Shown here: positions 26,452-36,024 of the stretch, piece by piece | Numbering within the stretch: position 1 is the first letter of the stretch | Layout of the letters: each line of letters opens with the position of its first letter | Assembly (NCBI RefSeq): GCF_004745505.1 | Contig: NZ_RKLX01000009.1 | Location: forward strand, 53,183-117,182 | Length of the DNA stretch: 64,000 bases | Direction: 5' to 3' | Source: Levilactobacillus suantsaiihabitans | GTDB lineage: Bacteria > Bacillota > Bacilli > Lactobacillales > Lactobacillaceae | Program-made: the position numbers and the translations under genes | The notes under the pieces: generated by a model | The model's database searches: none | Seen by the model: the letters and a program-made list of their open reading frames with translations, nothing else | What the model was told of the DNA's origin: nothing

Positions 26452-29112
26452 CTATTTCGCGTCGTACCAGGTCGGACCGTAGTGGCTTTCCACCTTCAGC
26501 GGAATCTCCAGCTTAACGGCTGAATCCATCACGCTAGGCACCAACTTGGCCAACGTGTCAATCTCTTCGGCAGGGGCCTCAAAGATCAGTTCATCGTGGA
26601 CCTGCATCAACATCGTGGCCTGCAGATCCTTGATGGCATCTTCCATCTGGATCATGGCAATCTTAATAATGTCGGCGGCACTCCCTTGAATTGGCGTGTT
26701 CATGGCCGTCCGTTCAGCAAATGACCGCTGATTGAAGTTGCGCGAGTTGATGTCTGGCAAATACCGCCGCCGATGGGCAATCGTCTCCACGTACCCCTGT
26801 TCCTTGGCCTGTTGAACCATCCGATCCATGTAGGCCTTGACGCCAGGATATTCCTCAAAATAAGTGTCGATGAAAGCCTTGGCTTGTTTACGGGTAATAC
26901 CAATGTTTTGGGACAGGCCAAAGTCACTGATGCCGTAGACGATGCCAAAGTTGACCGCCTTGGCTTGGCGCCGAATGTTCGGGGTCACCTCTTCGTCGGG
27001 CCCCATCTTAAAGATTCGCCGGGCCGTGGCCGCGTGAATGTCTTCACCCTCGCGGAAGGCCTCTTGCATGTTGGCGTCATGACTCATGTGCGCGAGGACC
27101 CGCAATTCAATTTGCGAATAGTCAGACGAGAAGATCTGCCACCCCGGATGACGCGGCACGAAGGCCTTCCGAATGGCTCTGCCCTCTTCGTTACGCACCG
27201 GAATATTTTGCAGGTTCGGGTCGACCGACGACAACCGGCCCGTTTGCGTCAACGTCTGCAGGTAACGCGTGTGCACCTTGTGATCGTCGGGATGAATCAC
27301 CTTCAACAGGCCCTCAACGTAGGTCGACTGAATCTTGGCAATCTTGCGATATTTCAAAATGTTTTCGGCAATCGGCGCCTCGGCCGCCAGCTTTTCCAGC
27401 ACGCCGACCGCCGTGGAATACCCGGTCTTGGTCTTCTTGATGACCGGCAAGCCCATCTTTTCAAACAAGATGTGCCCCAATTGCTTGGGCGAACCAATGT
27501 TAAATTCCTCGCCGGCTTCGTTGTAAATGGTCTGCTCGATCTCGGCCAGCTGTTCGGTGAACTTACTGCCCATGGCCTCGAGTTCACTGGCTTCTACCGT
27601 GATCCCAGCGATCTCCATCCGGGCCAACACGAACGCCATTGGCAATTCGATGTCACGGTACAATTGCGTTTGTTCATTATCGGCCAGTTCCTTGACTAAT
27701 TGCGGCCGCAGCTGTTCAATGGCCCGCGCCTTGCGTGCCAGATGCGAGAAGAAGTCCACGTCGTCGGCTGGAATGGCTTCCTTGGCGCCCTTGCCGTAAA
27801 CGTCTTCGTCAGTGGCGACCTGGTGATAGCCGTGTTCCATGGCCACCCGTCCCAGGTCATTGCTGTTGTCATAGGTGTTCAACAAATAGGACACGATCAA
27901 CAGGTCACAGTCAACCCCCGCTAACGTGATGCCTAAGCGATTCAAGGCCACGTAAGTCCGTTTGGCGTCAAAGACCTGTTTGGCCACGTCAGCGGACTCT
28001 AACAACCCTTTTAACGGGGCCTGCTGTAAGAGGCTGGCGTCGCGGCTGACCCACCAATGATCCTCGTGACCGATTACGAAGCCATCGAAGTCGGCCAGAT
28101 GGTAGTTGTCCCCCAACATTTCCAAGTAGAATTCACAGCCATCCGCAAAGGCCGGCAGCGTCTGAAGATTGTCGGCCTTCAAGACCGTAAAGTCCACGTC
28201 TTTTAGACCGGGGGTGGCAGTTGGTGCCTCACCATCAATGCGCATTTTGCTCAAGAATTGGTTGAAGTTCATGCGTTGGTAGAATTCGACTAATTTTTCC
28301 TGGTCGTCTCCCTGATACGTCAGGTCGCTTACCTGCTTGGTCACTGGCGCATCCCGAAGAATCGTCGCCAATTTTTTCGACAGGAGCGCCTCGTCGTGGT
28401 CCGCGACCAAATGTTCCTTGAGCTTCTTCGCGGTGATCTCGTCGATGTGGTCGTACAGGTTTTCAATACTGCCGTACTTGCCAATCAAATCCACGGCGCG
28501 CTTGGGACCCACGCCAGTTACGCCAGGGTAATTATCCGAATTATCCCCCTGCAACCCCTTGATATCAATGATCTGACTCGGCGTCACGCCCATCTTTTCC
28601 TTCACGTAGGCCGGCGTGTAGTGCTCAATATCCGTAACCCCGCGTTTAGAAATGGACACCGTGGTGTGGTCATCGGCCAGTTGCGTCAGGTCCCGGTCCC
28701 CGGTCACGATGGTCGTGGTAAAGCCGTTTTCCTCAGCCTGTTTGGCCAAGGTCCCGATGATGTCATCTGCCTCATAGTTGGGCAGTTCATAGGTCTGAAT
28801 GCCCCGTGCCGCTAAGAGTTCCTTGACATACGGGAATTGCTCGGACAGTTCCGGCGCCGTCTTGGCCCGGCCGCCCTTGTAGTCGTCATACATTTTCGTC
28901 CGAAATGTCGTCTTGCCCGCATCAAAGGCCACCAAGGCGTGGGTGGGCTTGACCTTGTCCAACATGATCTCTAGCATCGTGTTGAAGCCGTAAATGGCGT
29001 TCGTGTGCAGCCCCTCGCTGTTGGTGAACTTACCCAACGCCGTGTACAACGCGAAGAAGGCCTTAAACGTGACACTGTTTCCGTCAATCAATAATAATCG
29101 TTTTTCCGCCAT
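26452..29112 (-). CDS. polA: DNA polymerase I
   Basis: An 886-residue polymerase. Residues 1-290 are the 5'-3' nuclease with its acidic cluster (NYEADDIIG, TGDRDLTQL, GLQGDNSDNYPG). Residues about 310-480 have the 3'-5' exonuclease fold, but the DxE metal motif is replaced (CEFYLEMLGDNY), so proofreading is likely absent, as in Bacillus Pol I. The polymerase domain has motif A SSDYSQIELRVLAH, motif B RRQAKAVNFGIVYG and motif C QVHDELIFE. First gene of the leftward operon polA-mutM-coaE-nrdR-dnaB-dnaI. Confidence 0.97.
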   Translation of the reverse strand: MAEKRLLLIDGNSVTFKAFFALYTALGKFTNSEGLHTNAIYGFNTMLEIMLDKVKPTHALVAFDAGKTTFRTKMYDDYKGGRAKTAPELSEQFPYVKELLAARGIQTYELPNYEADDIIGTLAKQAEENGFTTTIVTGDRDLTQLADDHTTVSISKRGVTDIEHYTPAYVKEKMGVTPSQIIDIKGLQGDNSDNYPGVTGVGPKRAVDLIGKYGSIENLYDHIDEITAKKLKEHLVADHDEALLSKKLATILRDAPVTKQVSDLTYQGDDQEKLVEFYQRMNFNQFLSKMRIDGEAPTATPGLKDVDFTVLKADNLQTLPAFADGCEFYLEMLGDNYHLADFDGFVIGHEDHWWVSRDASLLQQAPLKGLLESADVAKQVFDAKRTYVALNRLGITLAGVDCDLLIVSYLLNTYDNSNDLGRVAMEHGYHQVATDEDVYGKGAKEAIPADDVDFFSHLARKARAIEQLRPQLVKELADNEQTQLYRDIELPMAFVLARMEIAGITVEASELEAMGSKFTEQLAEIEQTIYNEAGEEFNIGSPKQLGHILFEKMGLPVIKKTKTGYSTAVGVLEKLAAEAPIAENILKYRKIAKIQSTYVEGLLKVIHPDDHKVHTRYLQTLTQTGRLSSVDPNLQNIPVRNEEGRAIRKAFVPRHPGWQIFSSDYSQIELRVLAHMSHDANMQEAFREGEDIHAATARRIFKMGPDEEVTPNIRRQAKAVNFGIVYGISDFGLSQNIGITRKQAKAFIDTYFEEYPGVKAYMDRMVQQAKEQGYVETIAHRRRYLPDINSRNFNQRSFAERTAMNTPIQGSAADIIKIAMIQMEDAIKDLQATMLMQVHDELIFEAPAEEIDTLAKLVPSVMDSAVKLEIPLKVESHYGPTWYDAK

Positions 29113-29455
29113 GTTACGCTCCTTTCGAGCCGCGGTCAGCCGGGCTCGAGTATTCTAAGTCTATTTTACCAAAAAACCAGGTAAACCCGAAAAGAAATCT
29201 CTGAAAAGCATGGAAGCACTTGCTGCTCGGTCCCATAGTCCGTGCTGGCTGCCTACCGTTCGCCAACCTGTCAGCGTCAGTCAGAGATGGGCACCCTTTA
29301 GCAACTGGAAGTGTCAGGCTTCATAGTCAACCACCAAGCCACTTCTCGAGCTGGCCGCATTTACCAATCACTGCTTATCGCAGGAGCCCGATCTCAGTGA
29401 TTTTTTTAGGCATTAAGACGCTGTCGTTTTAGCTATGTCTCGACTTCCGGTGACA
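29113..29455. other. Intergenic region with repeat-like scrap
   Basis: No gene. GGCTGCCTACCGTTCGCCAA at 29251-29270 matches the left flank of the big structured repeats (CCGCCTACCGTTCGCCAA), but the matching right arm is missing, so this may be a decayed copy. The polA promoter should be near 29150-29200. Confidence 0.45.
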
Positions 29456-29490
29456 CAAAAAGCCTGGGCGCTTTCGTCCCAGGCTTTCCT
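29456..29490 (-). terminator. Terminator of the Bax-inhibitor-like gene
   Basis: On the minus strand AAAGCCTGGGACG pairs with CGCCCAGGCTTTTTG around GAAAG. Confidence 0.88.
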
Positions 29491-29499
29491 GCGCAACCT

Positions 29500-30204
29500 T
29501 TAGTCGTTGTTGCCACCAAAGATTCCGAAAATTTGTAAGAGTTGCAAGAATAAGTTAACGAAGTCCAAGTACAGTTGTAAGGCCCCGTTGACGGCCAACC
29601 CAGTCGTGGAGACTTGGTCACCGTATTGCAGATACATCTTCTGCATCCGTTGCGTATCCCAGGCTGTCAGTGCTGAGAAGATAATGACTGCGGCGAAGGA
29701 TAAGATCAAGGACGCCAATGGCATCCGCAAGAACATGTTCACGATCATCGCCACGATTAACCCGATCAAGGCCCCCGTAGCTTGGGTCCCAATCTTAGTC
29801 AGGTCCTTCTTGGTGAAAGCTCCGATACCGGCCATCGTCACGAAGACTGCTGCACTGGAAACAAAGGCCGCGGCCATCGTGTTGATGCTAAAGACCATAG
29901 CGTAAGTCGAAATGACCCCACCGGTGATCACCGCGTAAACAAACAACCCGACTAAAGCGACGGTTGGTCGTTTCATCGATTGTCCACTAATGACGAACGG
30001 TAAAATAAACCAGACGATAATAGGTAACCAAAGACCGGCACCGTGTAAGCCCTGGGCTTGACTTGCCATTGGGATCATCAAGTACGCCGTCACTGCAGAG
30101 ACCAACACGGCCGCAGCCATCCAGCCAAACATTTTAGTCATAAAGCTGTTGAGGCCGACCTCAGTGTTTACTGTCGTCCGGGGTTGCTGATCATAGTTGT
30201 TCAT
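29500..30204 (-). CDS. Bax inhibitor-1/YccA family membrane protein
   Basis: A 234-residue integral protein with seven predicted membrane helices, of the BI-1 family. Typical are the GLHGAGLWLP loop, the sequence FSALTAWDTQRMQKMYLQYG near 180-200 (the two-Asp-region pH sensor of BsYetJ-like calcium channels) and the end LQLYLDFVNLFLQLLQIFG. Likely a proton-sensitive calcium leak or membrane-quality factor. Monocistronic with its own terminator. Confidence 0.92.
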   Translation of the reverse strand: MNNYDQQPRTTVNTEVGLNSFMTKMFGWMAAAVLVSAVTAYLMIPMASQAQGLHGAGLWLPIIVWFILPFVISGQSMKRPTVALVGLFVYAVITGGVISTYAMVFSINTMAAAFVSSAAVFVTMAGIGAFTKKDLTKIGTQATGALIGLIVAMIVNMFLRMPLASLILSFAAVIIFSALTAWDTQRMQKMYLQYGDQVSTTGLAVNGALQLYLDFVNLFLQLLQIFGIFGGNND

Positions 30205-30357
30205 TGAAACGCTCCTTCTTTTTCAAATCAATTCCTGCCTTAGCCATCACAATTGATGAACCAGCCACAGGGTTATTAGAGTATATTTTACCAAATCTAA
30301 TAGTAAACACAAGTAATGTGTTCAGAACTGGAAAAGAATTGTCGCGTAATGGCCACG

Positions 30358-31095
30358 TTACTTAGCCGCAGATTGACCGGCACCCCCTTCGTTATCGGCC
30401 TCGCCACTTGCCCACACCTTATTGGCGTAAACGGCGTTAAATAATAGGGCAATCTGCAAGGCCACCTGGGAAAGGTTGGCGCCCAGCGTCCCGACGTTAG
30501 TGGCTCCCGTGAGAATCTGGAAGGTCAGGATACTCCAGTACAAGACGTTGACCACGTTGACCACGATCCACAGGGACCAATTTTCCTTGAACTTCATGAT
30601 ATAGAGCAGTTGGGCAATCAAGCTCACCACGAAGTTGACCGAATCAAAGTATGGCAATTGACCGTGCAACAGGGACAAGACCAACCAGCCAAGGGCCCAA
30701 GCGACAAAGGCCGCCGCAAAGATCCAGTTTCTGGTCGTTTTCTTAAAGGACCGGGTCGCTTCGTCATGTCCCCACATGTACCAGCCGATGGGTTGGGAAA
30801 TAACATAAATAATATCCATTGCAAAAGACCCGTAGGCATGGCTGATCCAGGCCACATACGTCATGGCGACACATTGAATGAACCCAAAAATAAACGAGAT
30901 CTTACGTCCCTTCATCCCGTAGACCAGGCACAAGACCCCGCCGACACCGGACACCATCCCAATCACACTGTCGGGCACGATCACATAGACCACGACCTGC
31001 AGCAAAATCAAGATCGACACGTAAATAACCTCAAACTTCTTCCAATTGGTGAATAACTGGTTATACCACCAATTGTGTTGTGTTCCAACTTCCAC
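30358..31095 (-). CDS. pnuC: Nicotinamide mononucleotide/riboside transporter PnuC
   Basis: About 245 residues with seven to eight membrane helices; KGRKISFIFGFIQCVAMTYV, the SQPIGWYMWG segment and LYWSILTFQILTGA are typical of PnuC, which takes up nicotinamide riboside for NAD salvage. I start it at GTG 31095, 9 bases after AGGGGAG; the GTG at 31101 is only 3 bases from that box. The C-terminal 20 residues are polar. A perfect palindrome sits at the predicted transcription start, suggesting regulation by NAD-precursor supply. Confidence 0.9.
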   Translation of the reverse strand: MEVGTQHNWWYNQLFTNWKKFEVIYVSILILLQVVVYVIVPDSVIGMVSGVGGVLCLVYGMKGRKISFIFGFIQCVAMTYVAWISHAYGSFAMDIIYVISQPIGWYMWGHDEATRSFKKTTRNWIFAAAFVAWALGWLVLSLLHGQLPYFDSVNFVVSLIAQLLYIMKFKENWSLWIVVNVVNVLYWSILTFQILTGATNVGTLGANLSQVALQIALLFNAVYANKVWASGEADNEGGAGQSAAK

Positions 31096-31111
31096 TAGCA
31101 CTCGCTCCCCT

Positions 31112-31176
31112 GAAAAAAATTAAGGACGATACGCGTCCTTAATTTACTAGAATACAGATTCTCCAGAAAAGTGCAA
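31112..31176 (-). promoter_or_regulatory. pnuC promoter with palindrome at the transcription start
   Basis: On the minus strand -35 TTGCAC (31171-31176) and -10 TATTCT (31149-31154) are 16 bases apart. About seven bases on, the perfect 11-base inverted repeat AATTAAGGACG/CGTCCTTAATT (31118-31128 and 31134-31144) begins, followed by seven T. It could be a repressor operator or a very early terminator/attenuator. The two options differ in whether RNA synthesis begins inside the repeat. Confidence 0.7.
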
Positions 31177-31295
31177 CTCATATCTAACGAATGGGTTAAG
31201 TGCGTTAAATGCCCGTTGTAACAGTGATTCAGCCGGATAGTCATTTCGACAAAAATCCGTTTACCCGATTAGTGGTCCAGACCAATCAATTGATC

Positions 31296-31334
31296 AAAAA
31301 GGGCACCGATCAGCGACGATTCGCCCACCGGTGC
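31296..31334 (-). terminator. murC terminator
   Basis: On the minus strand GGGCACCGGTGGGCG pairs with GCTGATCGGTGCCCTTTTTG (GGGCACCG/CGGTGCCC outer stem). Confidence 0.9.
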
Positions 31335-31342
31335 CCATAAAT

Positions 31343-32674
31343 TTAGTTATTTTTCAGTGATAAATGACTTAATAATTCTTCGTAAGCCCGTTCGTACTTT
31401 TGCACGTCGCCGGCACCCATGAAGACCACGACCGCGTCATGGAAATCCAATAATGGGGACATATTATCAACCGTCAAAATGTCGCCACCCTTAGCGATTT
31501 TTGCGGCTAAGTCCTTACTGGAGACTGCCCCGGCAGTTTCCCGTGCGGAGCTGAAGATGTTGGTCAAGAAGACCCGGTCGGCCAGGTTCAAACTCTTGGC
31601 GAAGTCGTCCATCAACGCAATCGTCCGGCTAAACGTATGTGGCTGGAAGACCGCAATGATTTCCTTGTCCGGGTACTTTTGCCGAGCAGCGTCCAAGGTG
31701 GCCTTGATTTCGGATGGATGGTGGGCGTAGTCGTCAATGATGGTCATGTCGGCCAGCTTACGTTCCGTAAACCGCCGCTTAACGCCCTTGAAGTTGGCCA
31801 GTTCACGCTTGATTTCGTCCATGCTGACCTTTTCAAAGTAGGAAACGGCAATGACAGCCAGGCTGTTCAAGACGTTGTGTTCACCATACAGGTGGATTTC
31901 AAAGTTGCCTAAGAATTCATCACCATGGTAAACATCAAAGTTGGAGCCGGTCGTCGAGCGTTTGATATTTTTAGCTTGGAAATCGTCGCGGTCCTTGGTG
32001 CCGTAGTAGTAAACCGGCACGTCGGTCTTGAGCTTACGCAACTCAGGGTCATCCCCCCAAGCAAAGATACCCTTCTTGACCTGGTTGGCCCAGGTTTCAA
32101 AGGCGCTGTAAACATCATCGATGCCCGTGTAGTAGTCAGGGTGATCGAAGTCGATGTTGGTCATGATGGCGTAGTCTGGCTTAGTGGCCAGGAAGTGGCG
32201 CCGGTACTCATCGGCTTCGTAGACGAAGAAGCGGGCATTAGGCGTCCCCTTCCCCGTTCCATCACCAATCAGATAAGACGTTGGTGCTACCCCACTCAAC
32301 ACGTGGGATAACAGGCCGGTCGTACTGGTCTTCCCGTGCGCACCAGCCACCCCAATACTCGTGTAGCCTTCAATCAGGTGACCTAAGAATTCATGGTAAC
32401 GGTAAACGGGCAGACCCATTTCCCGGGCCTTCTTGATTTCTGGGTGTTCATCCGTAAAGGAGTTCCCCGCAATGACCGTCAAGCCCTCGTGAATATTGGC
32501 TTCATCAAAGGCCATGACGTCGATCCCGGCTTTTTCCAGTCCCCGTTGTGTGAACGTGTACTGGGTGATATCTGAACCTTGAACCTTAAAACCCTTATCG
32601 TGCAAAATCAGGGCCAGGGCACTCATCCCTGATCCTTTAATTCCAACAAAGTGGTAAACCGTTGCGTTATCCAT
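31343..32674 (-). CDS. murC: UDP-N-acetylmuramate-L-alanine ligase MurC
   Basis: A 443-residue cytoplasmic ligase adding the first L-Ala of the peptidoglycan stem. [16 protein letters not shown] (9-24) binds UDP; the ATP loop is [15 protein letters not shown] near 107-121; the central domain has [11 protein letters not shown] and the C-terminal domain [14 protein letters not shown]. It follows sftA in the same direction, as in Bacillus. Confidence 0.97.
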   Translation of the reverse strand: MDNATVYHFVGIKGSGMSALALILHDKGFKVQGSDITQYTFTQRGLEKAGIDVMAFDEANIHEGLTVIAGNSFTDEHPEIKKAREMGLPVYRYHEFLGHLIEGYTSIGVAGAHGKTSTTGLLSHVLSGVAPTSYLIGDGTGKGTPNARFFVYEADEYRRHFLATKPDYAIMTNIDFDHPDYYTGIDDVYSAFETWANQVKKGIFAWGDDPELRKLKTDVPVYYYGTKDRDDFQAKNIKRSTTGSNFDVYHGDEFLGNFEIHLYGEHNVLNSLAVIAVSYFEKVSMDEIKRELANFKGVKRRFTERKLADMTIIDDYAHHPSEIKATLDAARQKYPDKEIIAVFQPHTFSRTIALMDDFAKSLNLADRVFLTNIFSSARETAGAVSSKDLAAKIAKGGDILTVDNMSPLLDFHDAVVVFMGAGDVQKYERAYEELLSHLSLKNN

Positions 32675-32811
32675 TAAATGATCCTCTTTTCTACTCTTTC
32701 GGTCAGGCCACTACTCCCCCAAACCGTCTGAGTGACTCTTTTCTTATTCTAGCATATCCCCCACCCGCTTAAAAGAAATCACGGGGAGAAAGGCAGTGAG
32801 GCCTCCTCAAC

Positions 32812-35787
32812 CTAGGATGAAAATGGTGCACCCTGGTCATGAGGCTCTGGCAAGTCCTTACCCAAGTCATCGGGCGTCAAGTAGACCTCCCGGGGTTTGG
32901 ACCCGTGCTGCGGTGACACATAATGGTGCTGTTCTAAGTCGTCGATCAGGTTGGCAGCGCGGTTGTAGCCAATCGAGAAGACCCGTTGGAGCTTGGACGT
33001 CGAAACCGTCTTTTCCTGGGAAATGTATGCCAGGACCTTCGGCAACAGCTCGTCTTGATTCTCCTCGGCTGTTTCCCGTTGTAAGAGTCCCTTGGGTGAA
33101 AAGGCATACTGCGGCTTGCCTTGTGTCCGCACGAAGTCGGTGACGCCATCGACTTCAGATTCGACGAAGGCCCCTTGCAGCCGCATTGGTTGACTGGCCC
33201 CGTTGCCCAGGTACAGCATGTCCCCACGACCCAACAGGTTTTCGGCCCCAGCCGTGTCCAAAATGGTCCGCGAATCGATCTGGCTGGAGACCATGAAGGC
33301 GATTCGCGTCGGGATGTTGTTCTTAATGGTCCCGGTCACGATGTCGACACTTGGCCGTTGTGTGGCCACTAACAAATGGATCCCAGCGGCCCGTGCCTTT
33401 TGCGTGATGCGGACGATGTAATCTTGTACCTCGCTGGCAGCCATCATCATCAGATCGGCTAATTCGTCAATGATGATTACGATGTATGGCATCTTCAGCC
33501 CGGGTTCGTCATTGGCGTCGGCCCGGTCGTTAAATTGTTCAATGTTGCGGACACCCGCCGCGGCGAGCTTTTCGTAACGCTCGTCCATTTCCGTGACAAC
33601 CCACTTGAGGGCTGCCGCGGCGGCCTTTGGATCAGAGATCACGGGCGACAACAGGTGAGGCAACCCATCGTAAGGCGCCATTTCCACGGCCTTCGGGTCA
33701 ATCAGCAGGAGCTTGACCTGTTGCGGCGTGGCCTTGTACAAGATCGACAATAGCAGTGAGTTAATGAACACACTCTTCCCGGAACCCGTAGCCCCGGCGA
33801 TTAAACCGTGCGGCATCTTGCGCAAGTCCGTGACCTGAGGTTGGCCAAAGAGGTCGACCCCTAAGGCCACCGTCAACGGTGATTCGCTCTTCTTGAAGGC
33901 CGCCGAGTTCAGGATTTCCGAGAGCATGACGGGGCGTGATTTCAGGTTGGGAATTTCAATACCGACCGTCGTCTTCCCGGGAATCGGTGCCTCGATCCGA
34001 ATGTCCTTGGCTGCCAGGGCAAGCTTCAAGTCATCGTTTAGATTCGTAATCTTATTGACCTTGACCCCCAGCGCCAAACTGATTTGGAACTGCGTCACGG
34101 TCGGCCCCACCGTCCAGTCCGTGACGTGGGCATCGACGTGAAAGGCACTCAACGTAGCATCGAGCACCTCGGCTTGGTGTTCGATCCACTCGTCCAAGGC
34201 CGCTTCATCCGGCACGACCGGTTTCGGCAACAACGCCAGATCTGGGAAATGATAACCGCGCGCCGGCGTCGTGTCGGCCGGTTCCGCGGGCGCCGTCGGT
34301 CGGTCAAACAAGGCCAGGTTGCGTTGGTCGTTCCCCTCTTCTTGCATGATGTCGCCTAAGGAATGTCCCAGGCCGCGACTCGGCTTGGCCTTAGGCTTCG
34401 GTGTTGGCTTGGCAGCCGCCGATTGTGGTGCGGCAGTCGACGAAGCAGCCGGCCCAGTGGTATTTGTGGCTGCCGTTGCCCGATCCAGTAATTGGTTGAC
34501 CTCGGCTGGGCGTCGACTGGCTGCAGCTGAAGACGGCGCGCTCACTGAAGGGGTAACCGCAGATGTTGACTCGGCAGTTGCCGGTGATTCAGGTGCCGTG
34601 ACTTCTGCAGGTTCTGTTGCTTTTTCCGTGGGTTCATTGGTTTCGGTTGTCCCATTGGTTTCAGCTGATTCTTTGGTAGCGGTTGATTCAGCCTCGTCAG
34701 GTGTATCGCTCGTTTCCGCAACTTCGGCTGTCTCAGTAGGTTCACCGGTTGCGGTCGTCGGTTTGCGTGTGTCAGCAGGCGTTTCACTAGCCACCGGTTG
34801 GGTCGGTTGAATGACCACCGTTTCACCGGGTTGCGCCGACTTGGCGGCTGGCGTAGCGGACGTTTCACTGGCAGCCGAGCGTGCCGGTACTGGATTATCG
34901 ACTGGCAAATAAGCTCCGCTATCCGTCGGTGTTTGCGCCTGCGGTTCTGGATAAAAGACCTCCGTTGGGCCCACGACCGCTTGCTTGCTTGGGGCAGCGG
35001 CTGGCGTTTCATCCCCAGCGGGTGCTGACGCTACAGTAGTCGCCGCAGTGGTAGTGGTTACAGACGACGCGGTACCTTCATTAGCCGGAGCCGCCGAAGT
35101 GGCGATTGCGGCCGCTGAATCGGCGGTGTCGTCCGCTACAGATGCTGCGGAGGCCGGTTGTTCAGGTGTTGGTTCTGCTTCTTGCGGTTCTGCTTCTTGC
35201 GGTTCTGCTTCTTGCGGTTCTGTGTCCGTTGCCGCAGGCGTTGCCACTGCGTCCGTGGTAGTCGCCGGAGCCGCCGATTCGTCGGGCAAAAAGACTTCCG
35301 TTGGCGCCGGTTCAGGCTGGTCTTTTAGGGAGTCCTGTGCGGCTAAAGCGGCTTCATCCGCCGCCGTTCCCAATAACAGGAAGCTGTCATTTGACTTCCG
35401 TAACTTAACGACCAGTCTTTGATAGCGCTGCCGAATCACGGACGGTTGCCACACCCGTTGCCGTTGCTTGGGTACCGGGGTGACCGCAAACGGCCGGTAA
35501 TTGGCACTGGCTGCGGCTGCGGCCTGTTCCGGCGTTTTCGCCGCCGTGGCGGGCGTTGATGCCGCAGACTGACGCCGTTGGGTGTGGTGCAAGACCTCTC
35601 GGGCTGCGCTTTGAGCCGCCGATTCGCGCTTTTCTTCCCGCTCCTGGCGAATCCGCAGGCGATCGTTACGTTCTTTACGGAGCTTGACCTGTCGTTGTGA
35701 CCGGTCATCCGTGGTATCTTCCATTTGATCAGGGGTCGGTTTTACCGGAAATTTGCGATAAAATGCCGGTCCATCATAGTGCTCCAT
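32812..35787 (-). CDS. sftA: Soluble FtsK/SpoIIIE-type DNA translocase (SftA-like)
   Basis: A 991-residue translocase without the N-terminal membrane helices of FtsK. I start it at ATG 35787 (MEHYDGPAFYRKFPV), 9 bases after AAGGAGG; an earlier in-frame ATG at 35865 lacks a site. A basic N-terminal region (to about 165) is followed by about 330 residues rich in Ala, Thr, Glu and Pro with a QEAEP tandem repeat near 189-206. The motor has Walker A GATGSGKS near 660-667 and Walker B IIIDELADL near 772. A winged-helix gamma domain ends the protein (from about 915). The neighbours ytpP, ytpR and murC are those of Bacillus sftA, which clears DNA from the closing septum. Confidence 0.94.
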   Translation of the reverse strand: MEHYDGPAFYRKFPVKPTPDQMEDTTDDRSQRQVKLRKERNDRLRIRQEREEKRESAAQSAAREVLHHTQRRQSAASTPATAAKTPEQAAAAASANYRPFAVTPVPKQRQRVWQPSVIRQRYQRLVVKLRKSNDSFLLLGTAADEAALAAQDSLKDQPEPAPTEVFLPDESAAPATTTDAVATPAATDTEPQEAEPQEAEPQEAEPTPEQPASAASVADDTADSAAAIATSAAPANEGTASSVTTTTAATTVASAPAGDETPAAAPSKQAVVGPTEVFYPEPQAQTPTDSGAYLPVDNPVPARSAASETSATPAAKSAQPGETVVIQPTQPVASETPADTRKPTTATGEPTETAEVAETSDTPDEAESTATKESAETNGTTETNEPTEKATEPAEVTAPESPATAESTSAVTPSVSAPSSAAASRRPAEVNQLLDRATAATNTTGPAASSTAAPQSAAAKPTPKPKAKPSRGLGHSLGDIMQEEGNDQRNLALFDRPTAPAEPADTTPARGYHFPDLALLPKPVVPDEAALDEWIEHQAEVLDATLSAFHVDAHVTDWTVGPTVTQFQISLALGVKVNKITNLNDDLKLALAAKDIRIEAPIPGKTTVGIEIPNLKSRPVMLSEILNSAAFKKSESPLTVALGVDLFGQPQVTDLRKMPHGLIAGATGSGKSVFINSLLLSILYKATPQQVKLLLIDPKAVEMAPYDGLPHLLSPVISDPKAAAAALKWVVTEMDERYEKLAAAGVRNIEQFNDRADANDEPGLKMPYIVIIIDELADLMMMAASEVQDYIVRITQKARAAGIHLLVATQRPSVDIVTGTIKNNIPTRIAFMVSSQIDSRTILDTAGAENLLGRGDMLYLGNGASQPMRLQGAFVESEVDGVTDFVRTQGKPQYAFSPKGLLQRETAEENQDELLPKVLAYISQEKTVSTSKLQRVFSIGYNRAANLIDDLEQHHYVSPQHGSKPREVYLTPDDLGKDLPEPHDQGAPFSS
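35165..35225. repeat. 15-bp tandem repeat inside sftA linker
   Basis: The unit GGTTCTGCTTCTTGC occurs three times in perfect tandem with a partial fourth, encoding QEAEP repeats. In-frame copy-number changes would alter the linker length without breaking the gene. Confidence 0.85.
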
Positions 35788-35978
35788 GTGTTTCTTCCTC
35801 CTTGACGAGCGCACCCGTCGACTTTCACGACTCTTGGGAGGAGACGCCGCCAACTTGACGGCCACTTAACTCATTCCCTGAATCTCTCTTTTTATTATTT
35901 TTTAATTCCAGACGCTACTTGCCATCCGTTCTGGTGACAATCTATTGCCAAATTGGCAGTCTCCCCTATTGTACACAA

Positions 35979-36016
35979 AAAAGCAGGCAACCGACAAGGG
36001 TTCACCTGCTTTGTAA
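35979..36016 (-). terminator. ytpR terminator
   Basis: On the minus strand AAAGCAGGTGAACCC pairs with GGTTGCCTGCTTTTTTG, so ytpP-ytpR ends before sftA, which must have its own promoter at about 35800-35970. Confidence 0.85.
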
Positions 36017-36024
36017 TAATCTTC

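Noticed and set aside
26773..27699. 308-codon plus-strand frame opposite polA
   Set aside because: Antisense of the conserved polymerase domain, held open by GC-rich codon usage; product has no recognisable motif.
34271..34810. Long Ala/Ser/Val-rich frame on the plus strand
   Set aside because: It is antisense to the low-complexity linker of sftA; the composition of the linker keeps several frames open. No ribosome-binding site or family.
35165..35225. Short direct repeats considered as a CRISPR array
   Set aside because: The units are 15 bases, in perfect tandem without spacers, and encode QEAEP within sftA.
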